Positions 50,166 to 59,573 of a stretch of 64,000 nt of DNA are shown here, in pieces; position 1 is the first letter of the stretch, and the number at the start of each line of letters is the position of its first letter. Below the pieces are notes generated by a model. That model had not been told where the DNA came from. It did no database searches and saw nothing but the letters and a program-made list of their open reading frames with translations. Origin of the DNA: an uncultured Pelagibacteraceae bacterium (GTDB lineage Bacteria > Pseudomonadota > Alphaproteobacteria > Pelagibacterales > Pelagibacteraceae); the NCBI GenBank assembly GCA_902539165.1, contig CACBHY010000002.1, forward strand, positions 165,342 through 229,341, written 5' to 3'. Made by a program: the position numbers and the translations under genes.

Positions 50166-52214
50166 ATGTTAAAAAATTTTTTTACTAATCCTAAAATTAT
50201 AATTTTTTTAATTTCTTTAATTTTTTTAAATAATTTGACAACATCATCTTATTCAGAAAACTGGTATACGAGTTCTGGTAATTACCATTCTACCAAATAT
50301 TCAATTATAGATCAAATTAACAATAAAAATGTTCAAAACCTTAAAAATATTTGGACTTATGAAAATGGTTTTCAACCTAGTAAAAATGAATTTTTTTATA
50401 ACAATCAAGCAACTCCAGTTTTTACTGGAAAAAATTTAATAGTTACGAGTTTAGACAAATTCCTAATCTCACTAGATCCTGAAAATGGTACAGAAAGATG
50501 GAGAACTAAGATTGATAGTCCAGGCCCAATTGCTAGAAGAGGTATAACATTTTATGATGAAAATATATTTGTACCAACTACTGATGGCGTACATGTTATA
50601 AATGAAAAAAATGGAAAACATAATCATGATTTTGGAGTTAATGGTATCATTGGTGTTAAAGAAAAGATAATCTCCTTAGTCCCACCAATAATTAATAAAA
50701 ATAAAATTTTTATTATATACAAGTCATTCATCACCTCCCATGAATTACCTTCTGGCAAACTAATTTGGAAAAAAAAATTAAATGGTGCAAGAGTCTGGTC
50801 AGGCGTTTCTTTTGATGAAACAGAAAATACAATAATATTTGTCACCAGTAATCTTGTAGATTTATTAGGAGATACAAACATTGAAAATGATTATTCGAAC
50901 AGTTTAGTCTTATTAGATGCTCTAAGTGGTAAAACTAAATGTAAATTTAAAGATACTATTCATGATCATTGGGATTTAGACATGGTTGGAAATCCAATTG
51001 TGAAAAAAAGTGATAATAATACTGTTGTCTATGGATTTTCTAAAACAGGAAATACCTTCGTCGTAGATGTTAAAACTTGTGAACTTTTAAATAAAGACTC
51101 AATTAATCGATTAAATGTCGATTCCAATTCACCAATAGAAGGCCAAACTTACTCTGATTACCAAATTAAAGTAAAGAACCCCTTCAATTTAATGGAAATA
51201 GGTTATGGAAGTAAATCATACCTGGATTATATTAAGAATGACAAAGAAAATTTAGAATATGTAAAACACAGGGTAAGAAATTCAAAATTTGGCTCAGGAT
51301 ATATTCCACTTTCATTTGATTACGATGTTATAATGTTAGGTTTACATGGTGGACCTGAATGGCCAGGAGGAACATATGATATTTTAAATAATCAAATTAT
51401 TGTTCCAACTAATCATTATCCATGGATTATAAGGTCTTATTACGGATGTTGTGTAAGAGACGAAATATCTAGGACAAAAAGAAAAACTCAGGAATTCTTA
51501 ACAAGTTTAAAAGAGATTAAGGGTAAAATAATCTATAATAACAAATGTAAATCTTGTCATGGAAAAAATAAAAATGGTTTATATATGTCTGAAATTAAAG
51601 GCGATAAATATATTCCATCATTAAATGGCATAAGCAGATTAAATAAATTTGCTTCACTTAAAGATAGTAAAAGTTTTAATTATTCTCATAAGTATTCTTC
51701 TAAGATTAAAATTAATAACTATGAGTTAGAGGATCTTAGAAGATATTTTATAAATAGAGATAATTACTTATATGAAAATAAACTTCTAGACAAAAGGGCA
51801 GATTGGCAGTTACTTTTAGATAAATATGGTAACTTTGCATCAGTTCCTCCATATGGTAAAATAACTTCATTTTCTACAATTACTGGGAAAAAAAAATGGC
51901 AAATTCCATTTGGTGTAAAAAAATTATCTGAAACTTCAAGGGTTGAGGGTGATATAAATTTTGGTGGATTATTATCTACTAAAGGAAACATTACTTTTGC
52001 AACTGGAACATCCGATCAAAAAATTTACGGATATGACTCTCTTACAGGAAAAACGTTATGGGAGTATAAAATGAAGTTTGCAGGGTCTTCACCTCCTATG
52101 ACTTATTATTATCAGGGTAATCAATATATTATAGTAAACTCAAGTGGTGGAAAATACTATGGATATAATAATTCTAATTATGGTGATAAGATATATTCGT
52201 TTATTTTGAAATAA
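50166..52214 (+). CDS. PQQ-dependent dehydrogenase-like beta-propeller with an internal cytochrome c motif (CKSCH)
   Basis: Signal peptide, repeated propeller motifs (LDPENGTERWRTKI, YDSLTGKTLWEYKMK), NKCKSCHGKNKNG inserted mid-protein; ATG at 50166 preferred over the upstream ORF start. Confidence 0.82.
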   Translation: MLKNFFTNPKIIIFLISLIFLNNLTTSSYSENWYTSSGNYHSTKYSIIDQINNKNVQNLKNIWTYENGFQPSKNEFFYNNQATPVFTGKNLIVTSLDKFLISLDPENGTERWRTKIDSPGPIARRGITFYDENIFVPTTDGVHVINEKNGKHNHDFGVNGIIGVKEKIISLVPPIINKNKIFIIYKSFITSHELPSGKLIWKKKLNGARVWSGVSFDETENTIIFVTSNLVDLLGDTNIENDYSNSLVLLDALSGKTKCKFKDTIHDHWDLDMVGNPIVKKSDNNTVVYGFSKTGNTFVVDVKTCELLNKDSINRLNVDSNSPIEGQTYSDYQIKVKNPFNLMEIGYGSKSYLDYIKNDKENLEYVKHRVRNSKFGSGYIPLSFDYDVIMLGLHGGPEWPGGTYDILNNQIIVPTNHYPWIIRSYYGCCVRDEISRTKRKTQEFLTSLKEIKGKIIYNNKCKSCHGKNKNGLYMSEIKGDKYIPSLNGISRLNKFASLKDSKSFNYSHKYSSKIKINNYELEDLRRYFINRDNYLYENKLLDKRADWQLLLDKYGNFASVPPYGKITSFSTITGKKKWQIPFGVKKLSETSRVEGDINFGGLLSTKGNITFATGTSDQKIYGYDSLTGKTLWEYKMKFAGSSPPMTYYYQGNQYIIVNSSGGKYYGYNNSNYGDKIYSFILK

Positions 52215-52225
52215 ATCGTTAAAAA

Positions 52226-53494
52226 TTAATTATATTTTTTTTCTAGAATTAAATCTAAAAATAAAGAGGCAGTCCAAGAAAAGTTTTTGGCACCGTATGG
52301 ATTACCATTATTGGTATCAAAATACTCATAAAATCCACTTTTTTTAACTAGATCAATTGTTTTCCTTCGCACTAAGTTTGCAAATTTTTTATCTTTATCT
52401 TTTAGTCCTTGATATATTATCCAGTTACAATTAATCCAAACTGGGCCTCTCCAATATCTTTTTTCCTCATACTTAATGTTATTAGGTTTAATACTAGAGA
52501 AAAAAAACTTATCCTTGGAGTTATGTTTTCTAAGTGTTTTAATAATTTCTTTGTTAATTAACTTGTTCTTTAAATCTGCAAATAAAATAAAATAATTAGT
52601 TATAGAAGGTGCTGTTATTTTTTTTTTATTTTTTATATCATAATTGACAAAACTTTTTTTCCTTTTGTCATATAATTTTTCAATTTGAGTTTCAGATTTT
52701 ACGATATAATTTTGTATATCTTTATATTCAAGATTAAATTTTTTAAGTAAACTTAATAGATCTTTATTAGCTTTTAAAAAAATAGAATTAAATCCAACAT
52801 CAACTACGTTAAACATTGAATTTTGATAAAGTTTTTTTGGATCATATTTATTTTTTCTTAAATGATTTTTTATAGTCACATATCTGTCATAGTCGATGTC
52901 TAAAGGCCTGAAATCAGGATTAATAATTTTGTTATCTCCTCTTTTGTATTTTAAATTTTTCTCAATTTTAATTGCATTTAATGGTTTGTCCCATAATGGT
53001 GAGTTATCATATCCACTTTCCCATGGGTGTAAAATTGAGACTAGACCTGAATTTTTAGGGTCTCTGTATTTTAGTAACCATTGATGATACTTTGTAATTT
53101 TTTTGATTATTGATTTAATTTTAAATTTATCTTTATTTTTAATTATAATTTTTTCTAAAATTTTTCTTAACATAATAGCCAATATTGGCGGCTGTGTTAT
53201 TCCAGAGGATCTAATTTTATTTCCACAATTCCATACAGAGTGATTTGGATAATAATTCGTATTTAAATCATGAAATAAAATATGTGGGACCATACCGTCA
53301 TTCCATTGACCTCTCAAAAGTGTATTAATTTCCTCTAACGCGAACTTGAGATTAAAATGAGAGTAACCTAAAGCAATAAATCCAGAATCCCAATTCCATT
53401 GGGCTGGGTATAATTTATTGTTAGTTGGTAATGTATAACCTTTTTTTCTATTACCTAATAAAACTTTTTTTGCTTGGTTTATTTCGTTCAACAT
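52226..53494 (-). CDS. GH63/trehalase-like (alpha/alpha)6 glycoside hydrolase, glucosylglycerate hydrolase-like
   Basis: YPAQWNWDSGFIALGYSHF, RYWRGPVWINCNWIIYQGL, YFDTNNGNPYGAKNFSWTASLFLDL; operon with a GpgS-like gene. Confidence 0.78.
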   Translation of the reverse strand: MLNEINQAKKVLLGNRKKGYTLPTNNKLYPAQWNWDSGFIALGYSHFNLKFALEEINTLLRGQWNDGMVPHILFHDLNTNYYPNHSVWNCGNKIRSSGITQPPILAIMLRKILEKIIIKNKDKFKIKSIIKKITKYHQWLLKYRDPKNSGLVSILHPWESGYDNSPLWDKPLNAIKIEKNLKYKRGDNKIINPDFRPLDIDYDRYVTIKNHLRKNKYDPKKLYQNSMFNVVDVGFNSIFLKANKDLLSLLKKFNLEYKDIQNYIVKSETQIEKLYDKRKKSFVNYDIKNKKKITAPSITNYFILFADLKNKLINKEIIKTLRKHNSKDKFFFSSIKPNNIKYEEKRYWRGPVWINCNWIIYQGLKDKDKKFANLVRRKTIDLVKKSGFYEYFDTNNGNPYGAKNFSWTASLFLDLILEKKYN

Positions 53495-54714
53495 TAAAGA
53501 TAATGCATATTATCTTCATTTACTGCTTTTTCCAATCTAATTAAAAAATCAGGAATTGCACTTTTTACTCTACTCCATGTTGGAATAAAAGGAGCATCCA
53601 TCGGGTTTAAATAAAAGTCCTCTCCAGCTTTAATGATGTTACTCGAAAACAGTTCGACCGCTTTTTCTTCAGTATGCGAGTCAAATTTTAACCCATTCAT
53701 TTCCGCATCAGCCCTGTAAGCGTCTATTAAATCTAAAGCGGATCTATAATAAGTAGCTTTTAACGACCTTAATTGCTCTCTACTAAATGAATGACCTTGT
53801 GTAGCTAATTTTTTGATAAAAGTTTTAATAATATCAATTGACATTCTTGATAAACCTTTTTTTTCGTCATCTTGTGACAAATCTTGATGCTTATGATCAT
53901 AGGTATCTGCAAGATCTACCTGGCAAATATTTTGAGGTGAAAAATTTCTTTGCATTTCAGATAAAATGCCAATTTCTATACCCCAGTCCGATGAAATTCT
54001 AAGTTCAGGTAGAATATTTCTTCTAAACGAAAATTCACCTGCTAGAGGGTATTTAAACGACTTCATAAAGTCTAAATAATCACTTTTACCAATTGTTTTT
54101 TCTAAAGCGTTTAATATAGGAAAAACTAATAGTCTTGCTACACGTCCATTCATTTTATTATCAGCAACCCTTGGATAAAAACCTTTACAAAACTCAAAAT
54201 TAAATAAAGGGTTCACAACTGGGTAAAACAATTTTGCAAGCATTCTTCTGTCATAAGTCTTAATATCACAATCATGCAAAGCAACTGACCTTGCGCTGTC
54301 TCTTGCAATAGACATTCCTATGCAATACCAAACGTTTCTTCCTTTTCCATATTCATTTGGTGCCAACCCTTTTTTTTGCAATTCTCTATCTAATTTTTTT
54401 AAATTAGGTCCATCATTCCAAAGAATAGTAAAAGGAGTTTCTAATTTTTCAAAAAAATTCCAGGCCTTCCTTGCCTGTGCTTCACTTGCTTGATCTAAAC
54501 CAATTATTATATGATTAATATAATTAGTCTTACTTATCTCAGACACTATCTTAGGTAACGCATCACCCGTAAGCTCAGAATAAAGACATGGCAATATAAG
54601 TTCCATCTTTCTCTCTTTAGAAAAACCTAAAAGTTCTTTTTCAATTTGCTCTAATGATTTTGTTCCAAAATCGTGAAGGGTTGAAATTATTCCATTCTGA
54701 GAAAAATCACTCAT
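53494..54714 (-). CDS. gpgS: Glucosyl-3-phosphoglycerate synthase-like glycosyltransferase
   Basis: GT81-like motifs: GKGRNVWYCIGMSIARDSARSVALHDCDIKTYDRRMLAKLFYPV, LAGEFSFRRNILPELRISSDWGIEIGIL. Confidence 0.82.
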   Translation of the reverse strand: MSDFSQNGIISTLHDFGTKSLEQIEKELLGFSKERKMELILPCLYSELTGDALPKIVSEISKTNYINHIIIGLDQASEAQARKAWNFFEKLETPFTILWNDGPNLKKLDRELQKKGLAPNEYGKGRNVWYCIGMSIARDSARSVALHDCDIKTYDRRMLAKLFYPVVNPLFNFEFCKGFYPRVADNKMNGRVARLLVFPILNALEKTIGKSDYLDFMKSFKYPLAGEFSFRRNILPELRISSDWGIEIGILSEMQRNFSPQNICQVDLADTYDHKHQDLSQDDEKKGLSRMSIDIIKTFIKKLATQGHSFSREQLRSLKATYYRSALDLIDAYRADAEMNGLKFDSHTEEKAVELFSSNIIKAGEDFYLNPMDAPFIPTWSRVKSAIPDFLIRLEKAVNEDNMHYL

Positions 54715-54725
54715 AGGATAGATTA

Positions 54726-55529
54726 TTAATTTTTAATAATTTTAACTAGAGCCTTTTTGATCACATCTGCCCAGCCCTCTGGGGATGGCTTATTTGTTAT
54801 TGTTATATTGTTTATAGGGATTTCATCTAAGGTAAATTTATCATTAAACACCAAACAAGGAAAATCACTCGTTTTAAGCATATCTAAATCATTATAATTA
54901 TCACCAACAGCTATTGTTTTTACATTTTTGTTATTTTTTTTGAAAAATCTAACAAACACATTTAGTGCCTTAGCTTTATTCACTTTGTCAGTTAAATTAA
55001 TTACTCTTCCACCTTCTTGCGCTGCAAGATTTTCACTTTTTAAAATTCTAAATAATTCATTTTTCTCACTCTTGTTTCCTTCAAATAAAAAGGGAATTGT
55101 ATATTTGCGATCTAAAGCCATTTTTAGTTTTTCGTCCCCTAAACCAAAAATTAAACTTTGTTTTTTCTTATCCATATCAGATAACCATTTACATTTATTT
55201 TGTAAATTTGCTGGTATAGATTTTTCAAAAATTTTAATCAAATTATCTTTCTCTCTACTGAGAATTAATTCTTTAGGTAAATTTGAATTTATTAGATTTA
55301 AACCATTTATAGCTGCACCGTTTTCAGAAATATAAGGTAAATCTGATCCAAGCTCGTTATTAAATTCTAAAATCTCTTTTTCTGTTTTACTTGTGTTGGG
55401 TATTATGAAAATTCCTTGGGAAAGAAGTAATTTCAGATAGTCTTTTATTTCATCAAATTTGAATGTGTCTCTATGGAGAAGAGAGCCATCAAGATCAGTA
55501 AAAATTAGAATTTTATAATTTTTATTCAT
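54726..55529 (-). CDS. HAD-IIB phosphatase, mannosyl/glucosyl-3-phosphoglycerate phosphatase-like
   Basis: IFTDLDGSLLHRDTF, FIIPNTSKTEKEI, YISENGAAI, AVGDNYNDLDML. Confidence 0.82.
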   Translation of the reverse strand: MNKNYKILIFTDLDGSLLHRDTFKFDEIKDYLKLLLSQGIFIIPNTSKTEKEILEFNNELGSDLPYISENGAAINGLNLINSNLPKELILSREKDNLIKIFEKSIPANLQNKCKWLSDMDKKKQSLIFGLGDEKLKMALDRKYTIPFLFEGNKSEKNELFRILKSENLAAQEGGRVINLTDKVNKAKALNVFVRFFKKNNKNVKTIAVGDNYNDLDMLKTSDFPCLVFNDKFTLDEIPINNITITNKPSPEGWADVIKKALVKIIKN

Positions 55530-55610
55530 TAAGGAATATTATAATGTTTTTTATTGATGAAAAAGCTTTTAGGGATCGTGGTTATGGGATTTATAAGATA
55601 TTAAATCATC

Positions 55611-56825
55611 ATGAATATAAAATCTTATAAATATTCTCTTTATGATTTTGCTAATTCTGCTTTTACAACAGTTATTATAACTTTTGTTTTCTCAAATTAT
55701 TTTGCGGAGTCAATTGTCCAAGATATGGTTAATGGCCAAGCATATTGGGGTTGGGCCATTGCAATATCAGGATTATGCATTGCATTTAGCGGACCTTTTT
55801 TAGGAAATTTAGCTGATCAGAAGAATTTAAACTCTATCATCTTAAAAACAAGTACCTATTTATGCATACTTTTTACTGCAGCATTATGGTTTGCAAAACC
55901 ATCTTCTGAATATATTTTATTTACCTTAATCATAGTTTGTTTAGCAAACTATTTTTATGAACTAAGTTCTATTTTCTATAATTCTTTATTAATTCATTCA
56001 GCAGATAAGCAAAATGTGGGCAAGGTGTCTGGTTTTGCTTTTGCACTTGGGTATTTGGGTGGCATTATCACACTTATTTTAAGTATTATTTTATTAATTC
56101 AATCAAATTATTTAATCGATTTAGATCAAAAAATTAATTTTAGATCTTGTGCTATTTTTGTAGCTCTTTGGTTTCTCATTTTTTCTTATCCATTATTGAA
56201 TCAAACAAAATATAAAAAAGTTGAACCAAACAAAAAGAAATCAAATAGTTTAAAAAAAATTCTTTGGAATAATGGTCTTACTAACACAACTAGATTTTTG
56301 TTTGCAAGGCTACTTTATGCTGATGGTTTAAATACCATTTTTGTCATGGGAGGTATTTTTGCTGTTGGGGTATTTAGTTTATCAATAAATGAACTTTTAA
56401 TAATGTCTGTTTTAATGAATGTTGCTGCTCTATTAGGCGCTAGTTTTGGTGGATACTTCAATGATAAATATAATTCAAAAAAAACAATTTCTTTTTCCTT
56501 AATATGTCTTATTTTTTTCTCCATTTTAATTATTTTTACACAGTCAAAAATTAATTTTTTTATTTTTTCATTTTTCTTGGGATTATTTATAGGACCAATA
56601 CAATCTGCTAGTAGGGTCATGATAACTAAATTAATAAAAATTGAGGATCAGAATAAAGCCTTTGGGTTATTTGCTACTTCTGGAAAGCTGACGTCTTTTT
56701 TTGGCCCATTTTTAGTAGGAACCATTACTTTTATAACTGAAAATCAAAGGATAGGTTTTGCCTCAGTTCTTTTACTGCTCTTTTCTGGATGGATCATATT
56801 GCATAGAACAAAGGGATTGAAATAA
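55611..56825 (+). CDS. MFS transporter, UMF1-like
   Basis: 404 aa, 12 TM; YSLYDFANSAFTTVIITFVFSNYF. Confidence 0.82.
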   Translation: MNIKSYKYSLYDFANSAFTTVIITFVFSNYFAESIVQDMVNGQAYWGWAIAISGLCIAFSGPFLGNLADQKNLNSIILKTSTYLCILFTAALWFAKPSSEYILFTLIIVCLANYFYELSSIFYNSLLIHSADKQNVGKVSGFAFALGYLGGIITLILSIILLIQSNYLIDLDQKINFRSCAIFVALWFLIFSYPLLNQTKYKKVEPNKKKSNSLKKILWNNGLTNTTRFLFARLLYADGLNTIFVMGGIFAVGVFSLSINELLIMSVLMNVAALLGASFGGYFNDKYNSKKTISFSLICLIFFSILIIFTQSKINFFIFSFFLGLFIGPIQSASRVMITKLIKIEDQNKAFGLFATSGKLTSFFGPFLVGTITFITENQRIGFASVLLLLFSGWIILHRTKGLK

Positions 56826-56917
56826 TGTTTGTACGCAGAGAATTAATTAAAAAAATTTTACTTATTCATCTTGTTCAATTATAAATATTAGCATAAACAC
56901 TCATGAAATTCATTAAT

Positions 56918-57003
56918 GCCCTCGTGGTGAAATTGGTAGACACAAAGGACTTAAAATCCTTGCCGCTTGCGGAGTGCCAGTTCGAGTCTGGCCGAGGGCA
57001 CCA
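56918..57003 (+). tRNA. tRNA-Leu (anticodon TAA), CCA encoded
   Basis: GCCCTCG...CGAGGGC acceptor stem, GGACTTAAAATCC anticodon arm, long variable arm, TTCGAGTC T-loop, ACCA 3' end. Confidence 0.95.
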
Positions 57004-57007
57004 CTAA

Positions 57008-57778
57008 ATGAGTAAGCCTCAAATCATTTCAGATAAAAATAAAAAGTCTCTTAAAATTAAAATTTTACTTAAAAAGAAGATTGAAACTAATCAATTTACA
57101 AAATCAAAGCTTGTCATTGTAATAGGAGGAGATGGTTTTATGCTTCAAACACTCAAAAAAAATAAGAATTCAAGCAAACAATTCTATGGAATTAATTCTG
57201 GAAATTATGGATTTCTAATGAATATATTTTCTTCAAAAAATATTATCAAAAATTTAACTAAAGCCAATATGATATCTATATCCCCCTTAGAAATGACGGT
57301 TAAAAGTAAAAATAATACAACTAAAAAATCACTAGCAATTAACGAGGTATCTGTTCTTAGACAAAGTAGGCAGGCCGCATCATTATCAATTAAACAAGGT
57401 TCAAGACAAATAATTAAAAAGCTAGTTGCAGATGGTGTTTTAGTTTCAACTCCTGCAGGCAGCACCGCCTATAATATGTCAGTTCATGGTCCTATATTGA
57501 GTTTGAATTCAAAAAAATTATCTATTTCTCCAATAAGTCCGTTCAGACCTAGAAGATGGAAAGGTAAAATTGTTAACGATAAATCAAAAATTACTATTAC
57601 AAATTTAAACCCAGTTAAAAGGCCCATTAGCGCTGTTGCTGATAACTTAGAAGTAAGAAATGCAAAATCGATTATAGTTAAAACCAATAACAAAATTAAA
57701 TTTAATCTTCTTTATGACAAAAACAGAAGTTTACAAAAAAAAATAAAAATTGAACAATTAAGAAAAGAAACTTCATAA
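57008..57778 (+). CDS. nadK: NAD kinase
   Basis: VIGGDGFMLQTL, NSGNYGFLMN, ADGVLVSTPAGSTAYNMSVHGPIL. Confidence 0.9.
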   Translation: MSKPQIISDKNKKSLKIKILLKKKIETNQFTKSKLVIVIGGDGFMLQTLKKNKNSSKQFYGINSGNYGFLMNIFSSKNIIKNLTKANMISISPLEMTVKSKNNTTKKSLAINEVSVLRQSRQAASLSIKQGSRQIIKKLVADGVLVSTPAGSTAYNMSVHGPILSLNSKKLSISPISPFRPRRWKGKIVNDKSKITITNLNPVKRPISAVADNLEVRNAKSIIVKTNNKIKFNLLYDKNRSLQKKIKIEQLRKETS

Positions 57779-57803
57779 ATTTGAAATTTAATACAAATTT
57801 TAT

Positions 57804-57941
57804 ATGAAAAAAATAAATCCAATTATATTTATAGCAATAGTTTTAATTGGTGGTTTTTTTGCATTTAAAATAATGTCATTTTTGGGTTGTTATGTTCGTC
57901 TTGAAGATGCAGATGCATGCTGGAAATTAACTTCTTGGTAA
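57804..57941 (+). CDS. Small membrane protein, 45 aa (absent from the supplied ORF track)
   Basis: ATG..TAA ORF: MKKINPIIFIAIVLIGGFFAFKIMSFLGCYVRLEDADACWKLTSW. Confidence 0.5.
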   Translation: MKKINPIIFIAIVLIGGFFAFKIMSFLGCYVRLEDADACWKLTSW

Positions 57942-57949
57942 AAGATTGA

Positions 57950-57999
57950 TGGTGCCCCCGCACGGATTCGAACCGCGGACCTATTGATTACAAATCAAT
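57950..57999. repeat. attL-like 50-bp direct repeat: displaced 3' fragment of tRNA-Thr
   Basis: TGGTGCCCCCGCACGGATTCGAACCGCGGACCTATTGATTACAAATCAAT, identical to 63679-63728. Confidence 0.93.
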
Positions 58000-58072
58000 A
58001 AAGTTAATTATTTTTCCTTTCATTAACATTGATAATACTTAACTAATAGAGTCCTGTCTATTGAAGCTTTTA

Positions 58073-58095
58073 AAATTCACTTCAAATTCACTTCA
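58073..58095. repeat. Left internal repeat AAATTCACTTCAAATTCACTTCA (tandem 11-mers AATTCACTTCA)
   Basis: 23-nt identical copy at 63554-63576, same orientation. Confidence 0.8.
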
Positions 58096-58137
58096 CATTT
58101 TTCTTCTAATTTATCTTAGTAAATCATATTATTAAAT

Positions 58138-59571
58138 ATGGTATTTCAAAATATTTGGTCAGGATTTAAAAATCTTTTTTCTACAGAAGTCGAACTTCAA
58201 GAACCATTTACATTTCCAAAATTAGAAAAACTCAATGAAGTTATTAAAAAATTTAAAATTGATGAAGAAGCTAAAAAAGATGGGGAAAAAAATCTACCAA
58301 GATCTGATAGAAAAAATTTAAGTGCAGCTGAAGAAAAAATTAAAGGCCATTATTACAGCATAATGCAGAATAGTAAAAAATTTGGAACCGAATATTCAAA
58401 TAACGTAAAACAAAATATCGATAATAGTGGAATTATGACTGTCGATGCTAAAATTGATAATTACAAAAAAGACTCAACTAATTGGTTTAATGAAAAAAAG
58501 AAAGAATCTAAAAATTTTAAATATTTTGATAATGAAAAAATCAAAGATGCCACTAATCGATATAATGAGTTTAGAAAAAAACATTCTTTAAATAGAAGAG
58601 CTAATTTTCCACCTTCATTAGTTTATTATTATGCTACTGTTAGCGCCCTGTTCCTTGCTGAATGTCTTATTAATGGTTTATTTCTCAAAGAAGTAACAAG
58701 ATCAGGTATAATGGGAGGTATTGGTATCGCTATAATAATTTCCTTCTTTAATGTTTGGATAGGTTTTTTATATGGGAGATTTGTTTTGCCCTTCAAAAAT
58801 CATTTTAATGGAACTGTTAAATTTTTTGGATTTTTAAGTTTGTTAATTATTTTAGTATGGTTTTTATGTGTTAATTTTTTTGTAGCTCACTATAGAGACC
58901 TAATTGTCGTAAATAATGAAATAGCATTTATTGAGGTTATACAATTTATACTAGCTAGTCCTTTAGAGATAAAAGATTTTATTTCTTTTGCATTATTAGT
59001 TGTCGGTATTGTTTTTGGTGTTTCTGCGGTTGGCAGTGGATATAAATCAGACGATCCTTACCCAGGTTTTGGTGCCGCAGAGAGATTTAAAGATAATACG
59101 ATGAAAAGATATGCAGACACGCATTATAAATATTTAATGGAGTGCAAAGATCATAAAGATCATTTAATTCGTGAAATTAGAGAATTATACAAACAAATGA
59201 GAATTAAATATAAATCAATAAATCAAATGATAGATTTATTTACAACACTTGGTGAGAAATACGAGATACAAATTAAACGTATAAATAGTGAGTGCAAACA
59301 AGCAATAATGCATTACAGAAACGAAAATGAGAGGGCAAGAACAGATAAACCACCAAAGTATTTCGAAAAACCATTTATTTTTGAAGAAACTGGAAGATTA
59401 AATGTAGATATAAATGATCAAACTAAAATGGTTCTTAAATTGAAAAATAAAGTTTCAACTATTGAAAAAGATCAAAAAGAAATTGTTAAACATATTGAGT
59501 CTAAGTATGAAGATGCAACTAAAAAAGTTCAGGATCTTGTTGATTTTCACTCAGAAGAACTAGAAAGATAA
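58138..59571 (+). CDS. Island gene 1: multi-TM protein with soluble N-terminal and coiled-coil-like C-terminal regions
   Basis: 477 aa; about 4 TM between residues 160 and 310; no recognised family. Confidence 0.7.
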   Translation: MVFQNIWSGFKNLFSTEVELQEPFTFPKLEKLNEVIKKFKIDEEAKKDGEKNLPRSDRKNLSAAEEKIKGHYYSIMQNSKKFGTEYSNNVKQNIDNSGIMTVDAKIDNYKKDSTNWFNEKKKESKNFKYFDNEKIKDATNRYNEFRKKHSLNRRANFPPSLVYYYATVSALFLAECLINGLFLKEVTRSGIMGGIGIAIIISFFNVWIGFLYGRFVLPFKNHFNGTVKFFGFLSLLIILVWFLCVNFFVAHYRDLIVVNNEIAFIEVIQFILASPLEIKDFISFALLVVGIVFGVSAVGSGYKSDDPYPGFGAAERFKDNTMKRYADTHYKYLMECKDHKDHLIREIRELYKQMRIKYKSINQMIDLFTTLGEKYEIQIKRINSECKQAIMHYRNENERARTDKPPKYFEKPFIFEETGRLNVDINDQTKMVLKLKNKVSTIEKDQKEIVKHIESKYEDATKKVQDLVDFHSEELER

Positions 59572-59573
59572 TC

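Noticed and set aside
47885-52214. Possible second genomic island (GT-like membrane protein, methyltransferase, PQQ dehydrogenase)
   Set aside because: No flanking repeat, tRNA or recombinase; could be ordinary variable content, so not called as a mobile element
58138-59571. Calling island gene 1 an integrase or relaxase
   Set aside because: It is a multi-TM protein with no catalytic motif of those families visible
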